Assembly (NCBI RefSeq): GCF_030247195.1
Contig: NC_080672.1
Coordinates: forward strand, 310,132,627 to 310,196,626
Length of the DNA stretch: 64,000 bases
From: Topomyia yanbarensis
Taxonomy: Eukaryota; Arthropoda; Insecta; Diptera; Culicidae
Direction: 5' to 3'
The notes under the pieces were generated by a model. It was not told the origin of the DNA, did no database searches, and saw only the letters and a list, made by a program, of their open reading frames with translations. Positions 22,421 to 32,040 of the stretch are shown here, piece by piece; positions within the stretch are counted from its first letter, which is position 1; each line of letters begins with the position of its first letter. The position numbers were made by a program, and so were the translations under genes.

Positions 22421-23586
22421 TTATTACTAGCTCCTTCATTTCGGCGAAACACAAACAATAAAATTTAATAAAAGCGAGTACTTTTAGTGTCTCGAGAGAT
22501 TTGTCGATATATCTATGTAATTAAAGGTTTCGTAATTTATCTATCGTATGTAAATTTTGGTATTATTATTAATGACAATTTTTCTTTCTTACTAGAACAA
22601 GATTGAAAACAATAATAAATGTACTACTACAAAGTATATGCAAGTACTCAATACTATAAGAACAATCAGAACAATTAATCTAATTGATTGATGAGTTAAT
22701 TGACTAAAAGTAAACCAATGAATATGAAAATAAAACATTTGTTCTTCGTGCTGATATGACTGACGAATATTGCTAACTGGTTTTGAATTCTTCTTGCGAA
22801 TTGTCAATTCTCAACCCTCATACATAATTCAAAAGTCATCATTCACTCAGACAAGACCATGCGTATTCCCCACGCGCGTTAAATGCCGAGTGGATTAGTT
22901 TTCTAGTTGGTCAAATGAATACTAAACAAACAAAGAAATTGGTTCGCTCAGTCTAAACAAATGTCAGTTTGATTGGCATCAACCGGCGGATGCGTGTTCA
23001 CTTACAATGCCATCAAATCGAAGAACATTTAAAATTGCATGCGACAAAATATGTGCAATTCAGAATATAACGTATATACATTCATTATTTGCATTAAAAT
23101 AATAGCAGAAAAAAATAGTTGCATTACCAAGGTGGTTCATTTTTAAAGATTGCACTACTGATGAATCACTTTATAAAAATAACACACTTCTCCACATCAA
23201 GAAAAGCACTTATTTTGATTAGATCAAGTTTTTTGTGTTTGTTCCTTGACACGATCATTTTCGAGGAAACATATTTTTGAAACCTTTCATATGCTAGAAA
23301 AAAGTGCCTGATGAATTTATTAAAAGTGTCAATCGAAATTTTTTTCAAACATGCTGATAAACTCAACAATTTAATACCTTCTATATAAATCTCGTATCAA
23401 TAGAAGTTAGTTAACATCCTTGTCGGCATCTTCAATCAAACACATGCCCTATAGTGCATTCAAAATATCGCCGAACCTCTCATAGTAGTGGAAGCCGAGT
23501 TGGAAAATTGATAGCACCCGCACCTTTCTTTGTTGTCCCGAAACTGCTAATAGAACAATCCGATCGGCGCTAAACCGCCACACTGT
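22421..23586. other. Unassigned AT-rich DNA
   Basis: No gene, terminal repeat or known family was recognised. Confidence 0.4.
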
Positions 23587-23808
23587 TCACACAAAATGTT
23601 TTCTCAAGTTCGAAATTGACCTACTTTCGAGCCAATTATTGCTTTTGTGGGGACCGAGCTCGGTTCCGATGGGGTGCATCACGACAATCAACATCGCCTC
23701 CTCGAATAGATTTGATGCAGCGAAAGCGATGAGTGCTATTTCCTCTACCTTCATCGATCGCAGCCGCAGTTTAACCTCGTGGATGTTGCGGCAAAACTTT
23801 CGACACAA
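23587..23808 (-). other. GC-rich open segment, unidentified
   Basis: Within AT-rich surroundings, the minus strand is open for 73 codons, including HEVKLRLRSMKVEEIALIAF. The plus strand is also open. Codon make-up looks coding-like and the segment is GC-rich, so it could be an old coding fragment from a host gene or transposon. No family is recognised and no splice signals stand out. Confidence 0.2.
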
Positions 23809-23830
23809 CGGTATCAGCTATCGGCGCTAG

Positions 23831-24174
23831 TTTATTGTTGGCCCAACGCCGATTTGTGTGTAAGAAAAAACGGATTGTAGAAAATATTGATGCGGTTGAT
23901 TCCACATAAACTAATTTATAAATTCATAATATGTGATAATTGAATAAGAATTACTTGGGTAATATAATTTTATATGCACACTTATTTTACTCTAAGCTAG
24001 TAAATTTACATTCATTCAAAAAGGGAAAAATGATCTGTAATAAAGCAAACTGAACTGAGAACCTGCTTCATTCGGGAATGGCTAAAATTGAATAAAATAA
24101 TTGCAATATAATACTGCCAAAATTCTCAAAGTTATTTCTTCATGGCCAGAGAAGGGAGTTTTGTTTTCTTGGGC
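23831..24174. other. Unassigned AT-rich DNA
   Basis: Nothing recognised before the next TTAA element. Confidence 0.4.
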
Positions 24175-24180
24175 TTAACA

Positions 24181-24837
24181 CCCTTTATAAGGCAGTGGCA
24201 ACCACCTTTTCGTTTCGTTCAAAACGCAGGTATATGAAGTGAGAATTGTTCTAATCTTATGAAATCTACTTGAGAGGAGTCTGGCAACTCTTCTTATTAC
24301 TTTTTATTAAGATACAGTGAAAAGTGTCAGATTGGTGAAGAGTTTTTTGAAAAAAAAAAAAAAAATACGGCGATTTCCTTTTGGACAATAAAACTAGCTC
24401 GATTTTGAAAAATATAAGTTGGTGATGCAAATTTGTAAAAAACAACTATTTTTAATCCGAAAAATTGGTTTATGAGTAGTAAAAATCGCAAAGAAAAAAT
24501 AAATAAATGAATGAACGTCTGTAATCTGTGGTCTCATTAATCAATTTCTCAGAATGTAGCGGTTATTTACTGTTCCTCAGGTAAAAACCAGTAACACACC
24601 TTAATTTCTTTTTGAATTTCTGATCCAGCTCGATATGTCTTTATATTTGCACCAATCTCGTTGGAAAAACATCAACCATTACAAAGACTGACATTTTCTA
24701 ATAGGCGGTAGCAGTATATTTTCAAAACAGTTTTTACTACGAACTAAATGTAAAGATATTCTAAACTAAGTGAGAAAACCGTGTGTCTATTAATATAACA
24801 CTCATTAATAGCCCCAAACTCTGGGCCTTATAAAGGG
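24181..24837. mobile_element. TTAA-flanked MITE with 13-bp perfect ends
   Basis: The ends CCCTTTATAAGGC (24181-24193) and its exact reverse complement (24825-24837) are bordered by TTAA at 24838-24841 and, on the left, TTAA plus two extra bases (24175-24180). Length about 657 bp; it includes an A-run near 24347-24365 and no coding capacity. CCCT ends and TTAA fit a piggyBac-type family. Confidence 0.75.
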
Positions 24838-24841
24838 TTAA

Positions 24842-25423
24842 TAAATGTTCTAAATGATTAAAAAGCTACAATTTTTCGAAATAAATTTAGTAAGATTTCT
24901 CATTATCATTCAAAAGCCGCATTCCTCATCGCAACACGTTCAAACGCATTCCTGAAGCGACCTACATACGAGTAATAAAAAGTAGCCAGTAGTGGTGAGA
25001 ATCACAACAAAACCATCAAAATACAAAATTCCAGAGCAAAACAAAAAACAAACAGCTTACATACGGTGGAGGTCTTTCACGTCCGTCATACGATAAAATA
25101 TGCTCGACTGCTTCATCTGTTTCACTGCCTTATGCTTGTAATGACGTTTCCAATGCGTAAAAAAACATTGTATGAAAAAGGTATGTACCGAGATACATAC
25201 ATACAAGGTTATATGAACAGCTTGCTAGACACATTCCTCGCCATAGCAGTAATGTTTCCACACCGAAACGATTTTCTTTTTTTACTATTCCAAGCTCGGC
25301 ACGTCATGTGGTGCTAGTTATATGAATAACTACGGATTGATAGTAAACAAAATGATTCATTCATTGCTGCGGAGATAAACAACATTTTCGAGTACCATGG
25401 AATTTATGGGAACTGCCGAAAGG
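24842..25423. other. Unassigned AT-rich DNA
   Basis: An open frame at 25066-25317 shows no domain and its flanks show no splice or promoter signals. Confidence 0.35.
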
Positions 25424-25431
25424 GTGAATAA

Positions 25432-26570
25432 TAGACTGGTTCAATTTTTGACTTTTAGCTCCACCAGGCTCTACTGATTCCTTCTATGGCCCTTAGTAGT
25501 TGTGCAAATTTTGGTACTGATCTGTTGTGTCTAGGGAATCGGTTAACATTGAAAATAAATTCTTAAAAAATCACCTCATCAACCAATTTATGAGAACACT
25601 ATATGATTTTAAAGGTATTCTTCTACTGAACACATTCGTGGAACATTTTAAGTTTGTAAAAATTCGCTGAGAAAAGTTATTAACTAAAGAACCAGCATGA
25701 CTTCAAAACAAATGGATTTTATTATTAATCATAGCAATCCTGTTTGAATAGCTCCATCGTTATACAAATGCAGAGTTTACAATTTTCCCAATCGTGAACA
25801 AAATAAGGCGATATTTCACCTACTTTGACCAGCAATACAAAAGCAAACATACGATGGAACATTGTTTGCTCTCCAACTTTTCTCGACAAGACAGCATTGG
25901 ATCTCATTTTCATCGGTATAATATGAGATGATATTTTTGCGACTAATGTAGAACTGCCGAATAACTAATCGTTTCGCAAAAAATCACAAAAATGAGAAGA
26001 TACAGATCCTTACAATGAAAATACTGCAATAATGGGGGGAAATAAATTCTATAATGTAATATATTAATGGTTTTTCTTGAACTTAATTTATCACGAGGTT
26101 CGAAGCTGCAAAATTATCACGCTTGTCGTGAGAATGAGCGAATATTTTAACCTCTGTACAAGTGTAAGCTAGACTTCCCACCCACCGCTCGCGTATGGCA
26201 GATGAAGCTTTTCAAACAGTGTTGCTATGATTAATAGTAAAATCCACTTGTTTTGAAGTCATGCTACTTTTTTAGTTAATAACTTTTCTCAAAGAATTTT
26301 CACAAACTTACAATGTTCCACGAACGTGTTCAGTAGAAGAATACCTTTAGAAATATATAGTGTTCTCATGAATTGATTGATGAGGTGAGTTTTTAAGAAT
26401 TTATTTTCAATTTTAACCGATTTTCCATACTAATTTCCATATAAACTTTGAAATTTTTGGAGGGTCCGTAGACACAACCGATCGGTACCAAAATTTGCAC
26501 AATTACTAAGGGTCATAAAAGGAATCAGTAGAGCCTGGTGGAGCTAAAAGTCAAAAATGGAACCAGTCTA
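25432..26570. mobile_element. Long-terminal-inverted-repeat element with 8-bp duplication
   Basis: The element starts TAGACTGGTTC and ends GAACCAGTCTA, with perfect 8-bp duplications GTGAATAA at 25424-25431 and 26571-26578. The arms are very long: 25432-25738 and 26222-26570 match in inverted orientation over about 300 bp, the right arm having an extra ~45 bp. The spacer of ~480 bp has no convincing gene. The 8-bp duplication fits hAT or P-type transposition; the arms make it a large foldback element. Confidence 0.9.
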
Positions 26571-26639
26571 GTGAATAATATATATCCATATTAATCCAGA
26601 TGATAACATTTCACTGACACTGGATATACATATTATTGG

Positions 26640-27155
26640 AAGTTTTAAATATATTTTGCAAAATGTATCATTTCAATAACATTCTGCAATTTTTCTATGA
26701 AAAAATATTGACGTGCGAATCGGCGACGCAAGTTTTGTAGAGCGTTTCTGAAAAAACACGATTTGCATCACAAAACTGTAGCTCAGCTAAAAATTATCTG
26801 AAATAAAAAAAAATAAACTAGTCATCATTGAATACTAACCCCTACGGTCTTTGATTGTCATTTTTTCTTAAAAGGTTTCGTATTCATTTGAAATCAAAAT
26901 GGCTATTTTCACGAAAAATTACCCCTTTTTCTGCGCAAAAAAAACCCTTAATTGAAAAATTATCTCGAAAACTTAACGTAGTGGATAGATATTTTATACA
27001 TTGAATGTGAATGCAAAGTTTGAAATAAATCGTGTTATTCTAGAGACGTATTACAAAAAGCTGCGTCACCGAGTCGCTTGTTAATATTTTTCATAGAAAA
27101 ATTATGTTATTAGAATTTTATTGAAATGATACATTATAATTTAAAAAAGTTTAAA
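26640..27155. mobile_element. Second inverted-repeat element
   Basis: Left arm 26640-26775 (aatgtatcatttcaataac, ttttctatgaaaaa, gacgc) pairs with right arm 27020-27155 in reverse complement. The match is imperfect but continuous. It starts only ~70 bp after the previous element. No target-site duplication could be fixed. Confidence 0.65.
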
Positions 27156-27250
27156 TCAATTCGCTTCACCCAAATTTCTAAAAAAAATCGCAAAAAAAGT
27201 TTTTTTTTCACGTTAAAACCCTTGCCCTTCCTTAAGAGGAAAATAGTTAA

Positions 27251-27787
27251 GTCGAGTTTTGGGGTGAGATTGTCTAACGCAACAGCATCTTGGAATGCAA
27301 AAAAGCAGTGGTTTCTTCAAATTAGTTGTGGAAATGCGTTCCGAGTTACTCTCATCAGAATCCGACACTAACATACTGACAGGATTAAGCTAGCGCCGGA
27401 TTGACGCTAGCTGCAAAAACGAAAACACTATTGCGTTTCTGAGCAAAACCTGCATGATGTTTTGCAAGAAAGGAGCTCTGGTTGGGCTGTTGAGAATCAT
27501 TTTCTTGCGGGACATCACAAAGAACTAGGAGTTAGCTCAGAAACACAAATAGTATTTTCGTTTTTGGAGCCATCGTTATTCCGGTTCTAGCTTAGTTCAG
27601 TCACCAAGTTAGTGTCGAATTCTGATGAGAATTATTCGAAACACACAAGTTTCCGTACAATATTAGACACAAGCTTGTGCTCAAGATTGCATTCCAAGTA
27701 TGCGTTTCGAGTTTTTGAATTCAAATTCCCATATTCTCCTAGCCTTTGTTGAATTTCTTTTACATAGGAATAACCCCAAAACTCGAC
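27251..27787. mobile_element. TTAA-flanked hairpin MITE
   Basis: Perfect 15-bp ends GTCGAGTTTTGGGGT and reverse complement, directly flanked by TTAA at 27247-27250 and 27788-27791. Inside, arms at about 27335-27455 and 27534-27655 pair (atcagaatccgacactaac against its complement; aaaacgaaaacactatt likewise). The element is therefore nearly palindromic overall. It has no coding capacity. Confidence 0.88.
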
Positions 27788-27791
27788 TTAA

Positions 27792-28160
27792 GCGTTGACA
27801 GTTTTCTAAAATTTATTTCTTCACATCCTTTCTCTTCTTTGGATTTTATAGCACATAGTATTAAAACACTTCATGTCTTTAACTTTCTTCTTGCTATTTG
27901 AATGTCGATAGAACATAAAAAGAAAAAAGTTTGACTTACTTATAGTCCTAAACAAAATACCGATTTAATCCACGTAGCAGTGAGATGAGCTATCTAATGG
28001 ATCATCCATTATTTTGCAGAACTCATACCAATTTCGAGTCCTACACGAACAAAACCAAAGAATGAAAAAATATTAAGTTTCTAAAATGCGTTGAATAATC
28101 AAATTAAATAAATAAATCAAATTAGTTCAGCTCACTAAACATAAAATTAAAGAATATTAA
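27792..28160. other. AT-rich DNA with repeat 5' terminus
   Basis: TTTAATCCACGTAGCAGTG at about 27964 is another start of the interspersed repeat family. The rest is AT-rich low-complexity DNA that continues at 31326 beyond the inserted piggyBac-like element. Confidence 0.5.
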
Positions 28161-28287
28161 CCCTCAAAAAGGCAAGCGGGTCTCAGAGGCCCGGCACGTT
28201 ACAATTTTTTAGTTACAAAAAATGTGTATGCAGTATAAGCTTGGGCAAGAAAATTTTGATAAGTAGCTCTGAAATCTATAACAAAAA

Positions 28288-29243
28288 AATCTATTTTAAT
28301 CCACCTAGCGGTGCAATTGTGCCTTTCTCAATCATGAATTACGAGATTGTGTGCAGCAGCTGATGGACCTTCCATTTAAAATCAAGTTTGTCAAAATCGG
28401 TTCCGAGAAACCGATGTGACTTTATTTGTGTAATATGCCCGGAATTCCGGACTTCCGGAATCGTCGATAGTGGACAATATATTCAAAGAATGTTTGATTG
28501 GCAATCAGTGACCTAGATCTGCGATTAGAAGTAATTTGGTGACCATTTCAATAGTTTTTAGCCTCTGAGGTATACCGATTTATATGGGAAATTCCAGTGT
28601 ATCCTTACTAACACCCCTGTAACTCCGGAAGCAAGAGTCAGAATAGAATGAAATTCAGCAGAAGTCAATGGTATTACTGTATCTTTCATTTGAAATCAAG
28701 TTTGTAAAAATCGGTAGAGAATTCGTTGGGGAATGGGTGTGATATTAGCTTAGGAACTTGGCGGGTTCCCCGGGGGCGTCATGAACTGTCATAGGTGGCC
28801 AATGTGGTCAAAGCTGCTTTGATTGATCATTAGTGATCCAGACCCGCAAACTAGAGTAATGTTACATCAATTTTAATATTGTTTACATCATTTGAACATC
28901 ATGGTGGTACCAATTTATATGGGAATTTGCTGTGTGACCGCACTCTTCAACCCGTAACTCTGGAAGTCGGATCAACTAAAAATTCAATAGCAGCTTATGG
29001 GAGCGTTATACCTTTCATATGAAACTAAGTTTGCGAAAATCAGTTCAGGCATCTCTGAGAAAATTGTGTGAGTTTAAATGACACACACACACATACACAC
29101 ACATACATACACACACAGACATTTGCCGATCTCGACGAACTGAATCGAATGGTGTATGACACTCGGCCCTCCGGGCCTCCGTTAAAAAGTCGATTTTTAC
29201 AGTGATTGCATAGCCTTTCTTTATATGAGAAAGGCAATAAAGA
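28288..29243 (+). repeat. Complete copy of CA-microsatellite interspersed repeat
   Basis: Starts TTTTAATCCACCTAGCGGTG with tgcctttctca. It continues with two internal half-repeats around 'tcggtagagaattcg' and 'aatcagttcaggcatctct', then a (CA)n tract at 29083-29120, gacgaactgaatcgaatgg and ctcggccctccgggcctcc. It ends atatgagaaaggcaa. The terminal words tgcctttctca and tgagaaaggca are inverted to each other, so it may be a DNA-transposon-like MITE. It encodes no protein. Confidence 0.75.
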
Positions 29244-29720
29244 ATTGTGAAATTTTCATCTATGGAGTGATGCGCAGCTATGTTTGAATTTTTTACATGC
29301 ACAAAAAGGCAAGCCGGGCCTGGCAGGCCCGGTGTGCATGCAATATTTACTAGGAATACCACGAGTTTTATACATTAATATTTATCTGAAAAAAACATTT
29401 TGATGAGTTTATCTTCATATTAGCAGGAATTATTTTCATGTTTTGATTGATTTTATCTTTTTACCTTCTCTTATAAGAAAAAATACTGAAAGTTTGAGCG
29501 AATTCTATACATTTGTTTTATAAGAAATGTAAAAATAGCATACGATAATGACGTGTGTCATATTTTTTTGGGTAAATACTTTTATTTCACCCACTGTGGT
29601 CTACTTCACAATTATTTGGATACAACATAACCTAACTCTGTCGTTATTGTCTATTTTTGATGTCTATTCTTTGTGTTATAGTTATTCAAATTGTAGGATC
29701 TAAAAGCAACAAAAAATGAA

Positions 29721-29982
29721 ATGGCTATAAGACGATATGCCCATGTTTTCAATCGTCTCAAAGAATCTGAAATAATGGAAGAAATTCGAGCAAATTCTAC
29801 AGCAGACGATTCCGAAACTGATTTGCAAAGCGAGGAAGATGTGATTGATATTGTTTCCGACGATGAATCTGATGCAGACTCGGAAGAAAAATCTGAATAT
29901 GTACTCCGGTTATGCATCAGAAGAAATAATAGCAACCCAGAAACATTTATTGGTCGTGTTCAAACGGAATGGGGCTCAGAAC
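29721..29982 (+). pseudogene. piggyBac-type transposase N-terminal fragment
   Basis: The ATG at 29721 opens a frame reading AIRRYAHVFNRLKESEIMEE followed by a strongly acidic stretch rich in Asp, Glu and Ser (DDSETDLQSEED, DDESDADSEEKSEY). An acidic, low-complexity N-terminus is usual for piggyBac transposases. It lies inside an element with TTAA duplications and CCCT ends, which supports the reading. After about 87 codons the frame enters the hAT MITE at 29983. Beyond the MITE (from 30513) it closes at a stop within a few codons and interspersed-repeat sequence follows. The catalytic core is absent. Without the core, the name rests on context. Confidence 0.55.
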
Positions 29983-30504
29983 TAGAGATGGGCGAAACAG
30001 TTCACTTCGAAGAACCATTCCCGACTGAACAGTTCTATAAAAAGAACTAGTTCAGATGAACCGTTCTTCCGTTCAGCTGATATTTTACTTTTATCTAGCG
30101 AATGTCTCTCAAAACATTCGATTCTTGGAGAGGGACCAAACAGATGCTGCCCAAACTATTATACCTCTGTATGCTTAACAAGTTCATCATGGGCTCGATT
30201 TCTTCATTATGTATAACTAGAGAAATAGAGAATGAGATGAGTCGTTCGCTTATGAGTCGTTCTTCGCCGGTTTTATTCTGGGAGAGCACAGAGAGCGGTT
30301 TGTGGGACGGCAAGTCAGTTCATTTTCATTCGTTCGCCTAAAAATCGGTCCGAGAAATTCGCTAAACGGCTTTGGGTCATATTCAGTTCATTCGCTTTGA
30401 AGAGAATTGAGAACTACCGTTCTTTTAAAAAGAACTTCCGTTCGCTCATTCTCTTCAAAGAACCAGTTCACTTCAACCGTTCGCGAACGAATTGCCCATC
30501 TCTA
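29983..30504. mobile_element. hAT MITE inserted in the piggyBac-like frame
   Basis: Ends TAGAGATGGGC and reverse complement (GCCCATCTCTA) are flanked by perfect 8-bp duplications CTCAGAAC (29975-29982 and 30505-30512). Both subterminal regions are crowded with GAAC/GTTC half-sites, for example gaacagttc, gaactagttc, gaaccgttc and gttcgcgaac. Length 522 bp, no coding capacity. The perfect duplication marks it as one of the younger insertions in the window. Confidence 0.93.
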
Positions 30505-30569
30505 CTCAGAACTAATCGACAGTTAACGTGATTTTCCGAGTACTCACCTTTTGGAAAAATTGACCTTTT

Positions 30570-31250
30570 AGAACCTTTAAAAATTACCTTTTATACGCTG
30601 AATTCGGGATATGCTGCGTGTTCGTACTCATCATCCTGTAATTCCGAAATCGGTCGGATCAATTAGAAATTCGACAGCAGCCAATGGGAATGCTGTACCT
30701 TTCATTTGAAACCAAGTTTGTAAAAATCGGTAAAGAATTCGCTGAGAAATAGGTATGACATTATCTTAGGGACTTGGTAAGTTCCCCCGGGGCATCAAGA
30801 ATCGCCATAGCTGGCAAATGTGGTCGAAGTGCCTTCGGTGGGTCATTAATGATCTAGACATGCAAAGCCAAGTAATGTTGCATATCATGGTGGTATCAGT
30901 TTCTGTGGAAATTTGCTGTGTGATTGTACTCTTCAACACGTAACTCCAGAACCAAAAGTCGGATCGATAAAAAAAATCAATAGCGACCGATGGGAAGACT
31001 GTACCTTTCATTTGAGACTCAATTTGTACAAATCGGTCCAGCCACCTCTGAGAAAAATCGGTGAGATTGTTTGCCACACACATACATCCATGCATACATA
31101 CACACTTACACACACACACATATAGACATTTTACGATCTCGACGAACTGAGTCGAATGGTATAAAAAATTTGGCCCTGCGGGTCTCGGTTAAAAAGTCGA
31201 AATTTCGACCGATTGCATAACCTTTCTATATGAGAACGGCAAAAAGGAGC
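30570..31250 (+). repeat. Interspersed repeat, 3' part, second copy in the piggyBac-like element
   Basis: Aligns in order with about 28600-29243: gtaattccgaaatcgg, tttcatttgaaaccaagtt, gggacttggtaagttccc, a (CA)n/(CACACT)n tract at 31074-31123, gacgaactgagtcgaatgg, ggccctgcgggtctcgg and atgagaacggcaaaa. The 5' part is missing. Confidence 0.75.
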
Positions 31251-31325
31251 TTGAATTTAGACGGGCCTGAGAGGCCCGGCTTGCCCTTTAATGTTAGGAT
31301 TTAAGCTTGCCTTTACAAGGGTTAA

Positions 31326-32040
31326 TAAAATTAAAAAATAGAAGCACAAAATTCGCTTTGAACTAAAAATTGGATGAAATGAATAAAATGGATGACTAAA
31401 AATAATTAATAAAATGAATTAAACGAATAAAATAAAATAAAAGAAATTAATAAAACAAGTAAAACAAATCAAACAAATACAATCAATGAAGCAAATAAAA
31501 TTAATTAATTTTCATCCATATAAAACCAATAAAATTAACAGAATTAATACAACAAACAAAATAAACTTTATGAATAAAAAGATGAAAAACTAAGCAGAAT
31601 TAAGTGATTAAAACGAAATGTTAACGATATTCACAGAGTTATAAAATTAATTGGGAAAATTAAATTATCCCAATTTAATTACTTGGATGGAATGCATGAA
31701 ATGGATGACCGAAAAGACTAGTCAGATTGTTAAAATGAAGAAACTGAATGAAATGTGTGAATTGGAAAGAATGAATAAAATCCATAAAATGAAAACAGTG
31801 CATAGAATTAGCTAAATTAATGATAGGAAGAAAATGCATGAAATGAATAAATTGATCAGAATGAATCCAAAGATTTAAACGATTAAAATGGATAAAATGA
31901 TCTCAAACGAAAAAAATAATGCAGAATGAAATAAATAATTCTCATATTTAAAATTAGTCAAATAGTCAAAATGAACAGAATAAACAAAACAAATCAAATC
32001 CATGAAATGAATAAACTGAAGAAAAAAAGATGGGTGGGTA
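31326..32040. other. AT-rich degenerate aatgaataaa-type low-complexity tract
   Basis: About 700 bp are built from loosely repeated words such as aataaaatgaat and aaacaaataaaat. It continues the composition of 28060-28156 on the other side of the piggyBac-like insertion. It encodes nothing. Confidence 0.75.

Larger units (their letters stand above)
28161..31321 (+). mobile_element. piggyBac-like element with nested insertions
   Basis: TTAA at 28157-28160 and 31322-31325. Ends are CCCTCAAAAAGGCAAGC and, reverse-complemented, CCCTTGTAAAGGCAAGC. Just inside both ends lies a GGCCC-rich palindromic block (gggtctcagaggcccggc; gggcctgagaggcccggc), and a third copy is at about 29299-29335 (gccgggcctggcaggcccgg). 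It carries a transposase N-terminus (29721-29982), two copies of an interspersed repeat and a hAT MITE. The rest of the transposase is missing, so it is not autonomous. Confidence 0.88.

Noticed and set aside
29983..30504. Heat-shock-element-like GAA/TTC arrays
   Set aside because: The half-sites are spaced by three or four bases, not the two needed for heat-shock elements. They fit hAT subterminal repeats better.
31660..31682. Short AT palindrome around aattgggaa/ttatcccaatt
   Set aside because: It lies in low-complexity AT-rich DNA where such palindromes are expected by chance.
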